NCBI GenBank assembly: GCA_947683425.1
Contig: CANTUQ010000004.1
Span: 30,500,001 to 30,564,000 of the forward strand
DNA length: 64,000 nt
DNA from: Excoecaria cochinchinensis
Taxonomy: Eukaryota > Streptophyta > Magnoliopsida > Malpighiales > Euphorbiaceae
Reading direction: 5' to 3'
Shown here: piece by piece, positions 32,235 to 42,050 of the stretch
Layout of the letters: each line of letters starts with the position of its first letter
Numbering within the stretch: position 1 is the stretch's first letter
Position numbers and translations under genes: made by a program
Notes under the pieces: generated by a model
Database searches by the model: none
What the model was told of the DNA's origin: nothing
Seen by the model: the letters and a program-made list of their open reading frames with translations, nothing else

Positions 32235-34781
32235 TGTAACGACCCGAATACACCCTAGTAGGATTTGTGAAGATTGGTCAAGTATTGTTTTTAGAATTTC
32301 TGGTTTAGCTTCCGTCGCGAGCACGACAGAACGCGCCTGTTGGAGTTCGTTTTAAGCGGGATTTAAGTGGATTTTGAGTTGGGTTTGGACATGTGGCAGT
32401 CATGCAAGGAGTTTGGAAGGGTTTGGGACACATGTCTTAAGATAGACATGTGGCTTTGAGAGGATGTGCCAAGTGGACTTTTACATGCAATATAAGTGAT
32501 TTGAGTGGGAAAATCTGTCCTCATTCTTGTTTTGCATGCAAATAGTGATATCTCTTTGTTTTCCCTCTCTTTCTCGGTTTCACTTCCTCTTTCTTCTTTG
32601 ATTTTGTCTTCCTTTGGCTAATTTCTGCATTGGATGGTTTGAAGAGGTTATTAAAGGATTAAGAAGGTAAGAGTGACTTAGCTTTGTGTTGGGTCTTCTT
32701 CTACTCCATTTCTATTTTGGTTTGAGCTGGTTGTGTAATGGACTAAGAGGTGTTGTATTGGTGTTCTTTGTTGTGTTTGAAGTTTCGGATAGAAGGATTG
32801 AGAAGGGCAAGGACAAGATTTGAGATTGGGAGTTTCGGCTGCACTTCTAGAGGTAGGGATCGTGTGCCCTTTGATTTTTACATGTCTAGTGAATTGTGAT
32901 GTAGTGTCAATTGATGCATGTTCATGTGTTAATTGATATTTGATATAATTGAAATGTAAAATGGATGTGTGTTGAAGTGTTAATTGAATTGCCATGAGTA
33001 TAATCTAGTGATCATGTATGAACCCTAGTTGTAGGGGAAACCTCTGCTCAGATTGTATCAGACCTCTGTGTGATATTTTGGTGATAGGTGGAGTTTAACA
33101 ACTCCAATTTAAGTGAGTGTCATGCCATTAGAACCATGACTTCCATATCTATATAAGTCCCACAAATGACTATGATCGAATTCTGGCTATAAGTGTCCCA
33201 AAAATGGCCATAACATAAGTGTCGCTATTCTGGCGGGTCAATTGGAACAGTATAGATTTTTTAGCTCATATCTTATGTTTTATTTGTCTAAATTACCTGT
33301 AACTTGTCCCATTAGAAACTTAACATCCTAGGAAACAATTGTTAAGAAGGACATTTTGCCTAAAAATGAGGTTTAGATGTTGGTTTATACGGTAAAAGTT
33401 TGAGGTGAAAAGCAGTCCCGTTGGGCACCTGTAGGAGCCTACTGTCGCGAGCGCGATAGAACCAGTTATGTGATGGACTTTCCTTCACATTTTGATCCCA
33501 TGGTTGGCATGAATCATTTTCCACCTTTACCCCTCTCTAGTTTGAGTATTTTTGTGTGTTTATCCTTCCCGAAATGCACCCGAACTTCTCTTCAAGTTCC
33601 TATAACTTATCCAATTTATGTGTAACATTATGAGATGAGTATATGAAATTTTGTCAATGGAAATTATACGTAAATGAGGCTATGGCATAGTACTTTGATA
33701 AAGGAATTAAATGTGTACATGCTTTTTAGTTATTGAATCATAATGGTATGTGTACTTGTATGGTGAACTATATGAATATGTTTGAACATGCATATTATAT
33801 ATCATAGGTATTATTTGCTAGTAGGAATTATATATAATTATTGGATTGTTTAGCATGTACATGAATTGAGTGAAATGTGATTGTGATTGGATATGTAAAT
33901 ATGTGTTATAGTAATTAGAGTGTTAGCGAGCCTGAAGTGTCAAGTTAGTGGATAGATAAGCATGCTTATGAAGGGCTTTGTGCGGCTGCTTTGTAGACCG
34001 TTATGGTCTTTTGTCTAGAGACTTCAGTCTCTTTTGTTACCTTCGGGTATTCAAATGTTTTCAGACTTATGTCTTTTGTTTTAGATACTGAATTTCATCA
34101 GTATCTTTTGTACCCGTATCCACAGTCCATGAGAGTTCAGGCTTCTTGTTTGCTTTTGTGATAATCGAGCTTACGCTTTTGATGATGGAATGATTATTTT
34201 GAGCATTTCATATTAATGCTTTTGGATCAGTTATGTTCGTCAAGTGGACTTGATATTGTTAAGATTCCATTATGTGTTACGTAAATAAGAATGTTATGGT
34301 GCTTTGAGCATGTTAGGTTTGATAAGATTGAATTGTACATGTTATAATTTTTTAATTGATATTGCGTTTACACCTTAGCATGATATCTATATACTGTTAT
34401 GCATGCTTGTGCAGTCCTTTGTTTTTGTACATCCCCACTAAGCGTTATCGCTTAGCATGGATGTTTGTTTCCGTGTAGGTTTGCAGGATTAGTTTGGTTT
34501 TGGAGTTGCACATCTGCTGGCCACTAGGAGTTGAAGTCTTCTTTTTGTACTAGTATAGGGATAAGTTGTATAGTCCAATTTTTGCTGGTACGTTTTGTAA
34601 CATTTTGTAAGGCATGTAATTCTGATATGTAATGTAATAACGTAGTGTATGTATACTTTATAAGTTCAGTTATGCAAGTTTATATGGTTATTCATGAGTG
34701 CTTCCGCTTTAGCTCTTGCTTGAATATTTGTCTTGTGTGTGACATCTCGATATTCCTTTCGAGGGGTACTGGGGTTTTACA
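32235..34781 (+). mobile_element. Family B 3' LTR
   Basis: 2547 bp, TGTAACGACCCGAATAC to GGGGTTTTACA. Ends in ...GTTTTACA where the left LTR has GTGTTACA. Contains the hairpin-string domain 33947-34134 and the CTAAGC hairpin 34438-34456. Confidence 0.9.
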
Positions 34782-34786
34782 ACTCG

Positions 34787-34985
34787 TGCTGGGGATTCTG
34801 CTCGGCAAGGGTTTCCGTTCGGCATGGAAGCTGTTCGACTCGTGCTGGCAAGTACGAGTCGTGACAACTCCCGGCCCTTTTCTCTATTCTTTTGTTATGC
34901 TCTGATAATTTGCCTCCACGAGTCGTGACAGTGAGCACGACTCGTGATCGCTTCTTGGGACTCGTCTGTCGCGCGCGCGACAGAC
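34787..34985 (+). repeat. Palindrome array of family C, right half
   Basis: Continuation of the interrupted array: GACTCGTGCTGGCAAGTACG, ACGAGTCGTGAC twice, GAGCACGACTCGTGATC, and the near-perfect palindrome CTGTCGCGCGCGCGACAG (34967-34984). Confidence 0.75.
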
Positions 34986-35535
34986 TTCTCTGTCCTAAAA
35001 TGTTTTGAAAATCTTCTCCTTTGCATGGTTTCTCACTTGTGTTATGTCTCTATAAATTAAAATGAGTACTTTAATTTGTGAATTATTCAAATGCTTCTAT
35101 GTATGTTAGTAATTTAATTATTAGACTTTTGTTTACCATTATTATTTAATGGTTGTTTGTGTATAAAGTATTGTAATTTATTTGTTAAGTCTTTATGAGT
35201 GCATGATGTTAATAATATAGCTATGTTAAGTATGTTCATATGCATATGATAAATATCATTGGTACATGTGATATGAAAATAAGTGAATGCATAATGAATA
35301 ATGACATGATTACGTTTAATATGTTCATGCGAATATCTTAATCTTTGAAACTACACATGACTAGTTTGAATACGATAAATGAAATTAGTGCATATGATAG
35401 GCATATATATATTGATACATGTATCTATGTGATCATAAAGGAATAATGCTGGTGTTTGATGAAATGGGTATATATGTGTAAAATGTGAAAGAATTTAATA
35501 ATGATATGGGATTATAGCCTGCGTTAGTCGAGTCG

Positions 35536-35785
35536 TCGATAGATAGGCATGCTTATAGAGTTATGTTAGCTACAACCCTCTGTTTTATTCTGGACCTTGA
35601 TCAAGTCCCTGTTTGGTTCCTCGCGAACCTCAATGTGTACGGATCTTGTTTAAGATCGTCTCTGAAAAATGTTTTTGAATGAGAAAATGTGATTTTCTTT
35701 TTGATTCGTACCCGTAAGGTACTGCCATACGTTTAGTTTGATTCGTACCCGTAAGGTACCGCCATGTGTTCACTCGCTTATCCAC
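35536..35785 (+). other. String-of-hairpins domain, family C
   Basis: Opens CGATAGATAGGCATGCTTAT and closes CACTCGCTTATCCACC. Stems: GGACCTTGATCAAGTCC (35592-35608), GGTTCCTCGCGAACC (35615-35629), GGATCTTGTTTAAGATC (35641-35657), and two copies of GTACCCGTAAGGTAC (35708-35722, 35746-35760). Confidence 0.65.
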
Positions 35786-36847
35786 CCTTTGACTTAGTAG
35801 GCAATTAAATGAATTGATAAGTTCTGTGATAATGTATAAAGAGATATGTGAACCAAATTTTTGAAAGTGGTTGTTGAAATGATAAGCATGTGCTTCTTGC
35901 ACTAATGTGTTCTGGATCCTTCACGAATTCGTATGTGGATACTGCATGTTACTAATCTGTTCAAAAATTCAGAGTATGATTGTTTACATGAAATCTTTGT
36001 CACGAGTTATTGAGATATTTGTTATACATTTTGCTATAGTTAAGAACATGGTGAATGAGCTTTATGAATGTATTCGTTTGTATGTTTAATATGAGAATAC
36101 AAGTATGTTATGTATTATCTACCTTGTGGATCTTAGCCTGGATTATTACTGTAAGTATATTGGTAAGTAATTCGTGTGCATTGTTTATTGATTGTAATGA
36201 ATATGATGATGTTATAATGAATGGTAAGTAAAGAATAATAATGTGTTAACCATAATATGGATAACTGACTTTAGGAAATAAGTTAGGATTAATTATGGAA
36301 CATGTGTGTTAAAGTTTTTTGTAGAACTACGTGGTTCTGATTCCCCAACCATAGGGATACGTAGGAAGTTTGGAATAACATTCCAAGCCCGAACCAAATC
36401 TGAAAACTTAAATGTTTTGTTTAACTTTGACCAATGAATGGTTTGAATAAATGAAATATTCTAATGTAAGTACTAATACTGTAATATGCATGATTTTGGA
36501 AATATTAGTAATAATGGGAATCGATATGACTTATTTTGCCCCGCTAGCAAATGTATCTTTGGTAACCTAGGGAGGTATAACTATTCACATAGTTAATTAA
36601 ATGAATTAAGCAAACAATGAGTATGAATAATGTCATTGTAAATTCCTAAGCTAGTAACATAAATTCTGGCTATGGTATGTAAACAAATGTATATAGGAAA
36701 TTGTTTAAGTTTCGTATGAGAAAAAGAATATGAATTTATGATAGCTTTAACCGGTGTACTTTATGTTTGTATATATATATATATTGATTTACATGTGTTT
36801 GCCTTGGCAACCACTGTGAGTGGCTACCAATTATTTATTTTGCCCGA

Positions 36848-36890
36848 CTAAGCGTTATCGCTTAGCACAATTGTTTGTCCATGCAGGTTA
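36848..36890 (+). promoter_or_regulatory. CTAAGC hairpin with CATGCAG|GT, family C
   Basis: Canonical CTAAGCGTTATCGCTTAGC, followed by ACAATTGTTTGTCCATGCAG|GTTAG. Confidence 0.5.
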
Positions 36891-37213
36891 GGAGATCAGA
36901 GTAGCGCAGCGGTTCATTGTGACTTTGGCCAACAAGCGGTAGAAGTTATAGAATGTTTTATTGATTGTCAATTTTTAATTAAGTTATTTATTTAGCATTT
37001 GTAATGAGATGTAATAATCCTTAGTGCGAATGATGGTGTGTGTGAGATAAGTTTAGGATGTGTATGTGGTTGAGGATCTAGATGTTAGAAATTTTATTAC
37101 TCTGATTTCTGTATTGCCATGTGTGTCTTTGTCTGGTAGCATCCTCCGCTCACTGTAGCTCTTCATCCTTCGATATGCTACGTGTGGGAGTTGGGGGTGT
37201 TACATCCTCGGCC

Positions 37214-37218
37214 ACTAC
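37214..37218. repeat. TSD of family E solo LTR (left copy ACTAC)
   Basis: ACTAC at 37214-37218 and 39782-39786, exactly flanking TGTAACACCC and GGGTGTGACA. D1 sequence lies on both sides. Confidence 0.8.
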
Positions 37219-37911
37219 TGTAACACCCCCTTCCCATACGTAGGCGATCCCATCCGATAAGGAGTGAGATGCCGTATGAGACAAGGTGTCACCAAACAAA
37301 AGCAAAGCAAAATATTCATCCATTCATAACATACATTCAGAAATACAGAAATAATTAAAAACTTTGCATGCAGAAAGCAAAAGCTGATCATGCATTACCA
37401 TAATTAAACTATTACAATAATGATCAACTAGCTGAAACAAAATAATATTACATATACAAAATATAGGTACAAAAGCGGAAGCTGATACAGAGAGTTCTTT
37501 ACAAAAAGAATCAATAACTGATACAAAACTGAGCCCTACACTAATCCCTTCTGTGTTGGCTTGATGACGGCGACTCTCCCAAATCAAAACGCCTTCCGCA
37601 CCTGCACGGGTAAAAACACCGTGCTAAGCGATATACGCTTAGTGGGGAAACACACATAAATTATGGACGGCCATTCACAATGGTCGTCAAAGCAGATCAC
37701 CTTCACAATGACATTATGCAAAGGTTATAACATAGTTGCTATAAGCATGTTCATATTTTAAAACCAAACATTCAGTATCTCAATAATCATATCCATTACA
37801 GAATAATCCAACATGCATTTCATCATTAAACTCATTCAGATAATCCATTTCATAGCCAGATCAGAACAGAACAATTCCATTAACATTTAAAGAACACCTG
37901 CTGACTCTAGA

Positions 37912-38153
37912 CAGTGGATAACGAGTGTACTGAGGGTACCTTACGGGTACGAATCGAATACTGAGGGTACCTCACAGGTACAAGTCAATTATTATATCAT
38001 TTATCAAAACATGTTATTTATATACTGAGGGAATCTTAAACAAGATTCTATACTGAAGGGTTCGCGAGGAACCAAACGGGGACCTGATCGGGGTCCAAAC
38101 TGAACTGAGGGCTGCAGCTAAAGACTCTATTAGGCATGCCTAACTATCCACTT
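37912..38153 (-). other. String-of-hairpins domain, family E copy 2
   Basis: Arms ACAGTGGATAACGAGTG and TAACTATCCACTT with TTAGGCATGCCTAA. Stems: GGTACCTTACGGGTACG, GGTACCTCACAGGTAC, GAATCTTAAACAAGATTC, GGTTCGCGAGGAACC, GGACCTGATCGGGGTCC. Compared with copy 1, the GATCTT stem has become GAATCTT with AAGATTC on the other side, a change on both arms. Confidence 0.65.
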
Positions 38154-38364
38154 ACTTGACTCTAGCAGGTTATGCGTCAAACAGATTACATTTCAGAGTA
38201 CAGAATAGTATTCATCAGAAATTCATGGTATTATTCAAATCAGAGTATATACAAGTAGTACAGGCATTATACCACAGTATAAATTCATCCAGAAGAAAAT
38301 AATAGATTTGTTTTAGAATCAAAAACTGGGAAAAACTCAGAAAAAGAGCAAAACGGAAAAACGG

Positions 38365-38795
38365 GCGGGATTGGCTAGTCATAAGGCGTGACTGGCCTCC
38401 TCACAGGGCAGGTCACGAGTCGTGACTGAGGGTCACGAGTCGTGACTGAGGGTCACGTCTCGTGACTTGCTCTGTTCCTCGTGGATCTCGCCTCGTCCCT
38501 CACTGATCACGCGACGTGATCTCGCAGATCACGCGGCGCTCACGCAGGTCACGCGACGTGACTGGACGTCACGTCTCGTGACTTGCTTCTCTCTTCAATG
38601 GATCACGCGACACGCCTACACTCAGCCGGTCACGAGGCGTGACGGGGAGTCACGTCTCGTGACTTGCTTCATTTAAGCTGGTCACGAGTTGTGACAGGCA
38701 ACCACAACTCGTGACCGGCCTCAAGCTGGCAGGTCACGAGTCGTGACCTGAGGTCACGTCTCGTGACTTGCCTCTCTGTTTGGCGAGTCACGCAA
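38365..38795 (-). repeat. Palindrome array, family E copy 2
   Basis: More than ten palindromes of the GTCACGAGTCGTGAC, GTCACGTCTCGTGAC and GATCACGCGACGTGATC types, spaced by 5-40 bases. It is the densest array in the window and the counterpart of 1-311. Confidence 0.8.
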
Positions 38796-41767
38796 CAGTA
38801 TCAGCAAAACGGGATTTTTTAACCAGATTTTCCAGAATTTTCCCAGAACGAAATCAATCAATCTAAATTAGTTTAAAAACCACTCAAACCAATTCTTACC
38901 TTCCAGAAAAATATCCCAATTCACATAATCAATATACATGCAACTCAATTTAGCATTTAAACAACCAAATCAAGACTAATTAACTCAAGCTCTTCAAGAA
39001 CATATAAACCCTAGAATTTACAGTAAACATCAAAATCACACAATTCACAGTCAAACATTCCCAAACCTGAATTCTAAGCCTCTATCACTTAGCTCCACTA
39101 GGACCAGCAACTTCTTTGCCCTTAGGTTCGCGAGGAGCTTCAACTAATCACAAATTCAACAAGAACATCCAACAAAACAAACCCTAAGTTAAACCTAACT
39201 CAAGGAAGAAGATGAAAATGAAATAAAGGGAAACTAAGATGAGAATTGCAGTGACTTACCAAGTTAGAAGCAAGAGTGACTAATTTCCACTACCACAATT
39301 TGATCTACAGCAAGTAGCAATTAGGAAAGGGAAAAGAAGAAGAAGATGGAGCTAGAAAGGGAAAAACGTGAATTGATCTTCCCCTCACTCATACTTCTTT
39401 TCTTTATTCATTTCCCTAACCTAATACACATGTCAATTTCTTGGTGGTGGAATTTAATCACTCACACCCTAACTCAACACATCACACACACCAAATGCAA
39501 CCTCAATTAAATGTATTCTACAATGGTATAAGCAAATGCACGCAAATGATTCCCAACTAATAACACCCTAATATGGTATGCTCAAGTGTACACAAGTAAT
39601 TCCTAATTCATTCACACACTAATGCCATGTATGTACCCACACAATAATAAAACCCCAAAATAATGCATTTTACTGAAATACCCTTATGAAATACTGTACA
39701 CATGCGAATGCTTACACATACTGACAGACAGATAGACAGACAGACAGGCTCATTCTACTAGGGGGCAAATGGGGTGTGACAACTACTACTTCTTTTCTTC
39801 CTATAACTTGCACGCACTAACCACACTACATGCTGAGCATTAGAAATACCCAGTGTGGACACATATCCTAAATTTTCCACTATACTCATTACATGCATAA
39901 ATTGAATTTATACCATTACAAATAATTACTTCATTCATTCTTTCAATTCCCTCTAATTAAACTATCATCATTCTCATTTCATACATTAACACTTAATAGT
40001 CATATAAATTGATTTATTTATTCTCACTATTTAGACTACCATTATTTCCACAATTTACATTACCATAATTAACATTCATTTGTTTTTGCCACATGTATTT
40101 CTAATATTAATGTCATTAGAATACATATATTTCTATTATTAATGTCCATATAATTCTTATTATTATTTTTGCTATTATTATACTATAATGATATAATGGT
40201 ATAGACATTCATTTAAGTATTAACGTGATTAATTTTAATCCTTTATACTCTTATTATTTATATTACTTTAATTAGTATAAATATTATCTATATACCATAC
40301 TTAATATTACTATTATTATTTCCTAATTACATTGTACAATAAACTCTTATTATCCTTACATTTACATATACTAGTCAATTACCTTGTCAATTTATATTTA
40401 AATCATTCATTTAATCTTATTATGGTTAATTACATTTTATATCCTTCCATTTCCCTTAATTTACGGTTTTGCCAATCAATTTCACAATAATTACAATTAT
40501 GCCACTACTTATTCATAAATCATACTTAATTCATTCTTTATCATGTAAAATTACCGTTTAGTCCCTACATACACTTTATGCATGAATTTACATTTAATCC
40601 TTAATTTTTCATATTTCTACTCTTTTAATTATTTAGCTTCATATTTTCCATTATTCTATCTTTCCTTACTATTAAACATAATTATCATTTAGTCCTTAAC
40701 ATACTATTTTCAAGTCAAATTTCATTTTAATCCTTATCTTATCTAAACCTGATCCTATTTTATCTCATCTCACCTCATCTCATCTTATCTCTTTTGATCA
40801 CTTCTAACATTCTATAACTTGGTCAATCATTCATTAACATTATCACTTATATTTCTTATGTCTATTTATTATAATTAACATTTATGTTACTAATTTTCAT
40901 TCTTTTACATATTCCGTAATCTTTATAATTAGTACTGTAATTACATAACTCTAAATGTTTAGTTCATTTTCCATGACATATTATTTCCTTAAGAGTTCCA
41001 ATAATTTCATTATCATTATCAATATTATTTTAGCCATTGTCATTATTTAAATAAATTCAATTCATTTCTTTTACTTAACTATCCATGTTTAATTCCATAT
41101 TCGTGTTTTCCCTAATCCGTGACAATAATTCTTTAACAATACCATGACATTTTTCATTTGTTTACTAATACTATAATTACTCATTTATTTTTCTTACATT
41201 TTAATACTATTGCCATTTTCAATAACACTAACATGTATATTAATGCTACTTTATCAATATCTTAGACAATAAAAATAATATTAACATAATATTAACTTTA
41301 TTATATTATTAGTGTAATATCATTATTTCCTCCATTATCAATTAATTATACAATTAGCATTCATATTTCCTGTCACTTACCTTTTAATCCTTTATTTTAC
41401 ATTACTATGACAACTTACATTTTGGTTCGTAGACTTTCACTAGTTAGTGTTTTGCCCTTCACTTTTCATTTATTTACAATAATGCCATTAATTAACCTAT
41501 TTTCATTATTTAACATGCAAATTATCGATTTGTCCTTAAATTACTATTTTCATAACAAATTACACTTTAATCCTCAAAACATGACTAAATTACATAATTA
41601 ACCATTTAATCATATTATCTCCATTATTAACTCTTATTAAATGACTTAAGAACCAAATTACCATTTTATCCTTAAACTTTTTTTTCTTTCATTTAAGCAC
41701 TTTTTCACTTAAATTTCCATTTAACTGCAAATTAATCATCTTCATTCCATTTTTACCATATTGCCAT

Positions 41768-42050
41768 AGAAATCTTCGAACTGGATACACGTGACGTAAA
41801 CCTTATACATGCAATACATTTTAGAGGGACCCCAAAGGACCACCCCTACATTCCATTTCAATACATTTTAGAGGGACCCCGGAGGACCACCCCTACATTC
41901 ATTTGGCATTTCAACATTCAATACATTGAGTAAGACCATCATTGGCCTACAATGAATGAGACGTCATGCTCACCCCCGCGGTTTGGTGTCCCTATGGCTA
42001 GCCACTATATCCTAAGCTAGATTTGACCACTAGACTACTACAAGGGCATT
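41768..42050 (-). other. Structured block of family D copy D1
   Basis: A GC-richer stretch inside AT-rich sequence. It has two adjacent ~52-bp repeats, each with GGGACCCC-(aaa/gga)-GGACCACCCC, an inverted repeat. Further on lie GACGTC and CCATCATTGGCCTACAATG, then the palindrome TGGCTAGCCA beside CTATATCC. The inverse strand reads GGATATAGTGGCTAGCCA ... GTGTATCCAG, recalling the GTGGATAG-GGCATGCC ... TATCCAC frame of the other families. Counterparts are at 46395-46660, 53645-53925 and 59125-59385. Confidence 0.45.

Larger units (their letters stand above)
28264..34781 (+). mobile_element. Family B gag-only LTR retrotransposon, complete
   Basis: A 6.5-kb element: LTR (28264-30844), primer site, internal region of 1390 bp with a gag pseudogene only, polypurine tract, LTR (32235-34781), with an ACTCG TSD. 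The LTRs begin TGTAATGACCCGGATAC and TGTAACGACCCGAATAC. They differ by point changes and a few small indels, including a shorter palindrome block in the right LTR. It is the best preserved single element in the window, nested inside the family C solo LTR. Confidence 0.92.
26988..37204 (+). mobile_element. Family C solo LTR (split by family B)
   Basis: TGTCACACCACAAAATGTAC to GGGGGTGTTACA. Without the nested family B element it is about 3.7 kb. A matching TCCTC TSD and no internal sequence make it a solo LTR, the product of LTR-LTR recombination. It carries TATAAATAG (27342), a CT-rich leader, a palindrome array (27931-28263 and 34787-34985), a hairpin-string domain (35536-35785), CTAAGCGTTATCGCTTAGC (36848-36866) and CATGCAG|GT at 36881-36889. 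Confidence 0.85.
37219..39781 (-). mobile_element. Family E solo LTR (copy 2)
   Basis: 2563 bp, TGTAACACCCCCTTCCCATA to AATGGGGTGTGACA, with a TSD and no internal region. Its left part matches the inverse of 1-1478. Contains the CTAAGC hairpin (37623-37641), hairpin-string domain (37912-38153), palindrome array (38365-38795), an inverse GTAAGT donor-like site (39254-39259) and an AG-rich stretch that is the CT-rich leader on the minus strand (39310-39360). An ACAG/ATAG microsatellite lies near its end (39722-39747). Confidence 0.9.
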
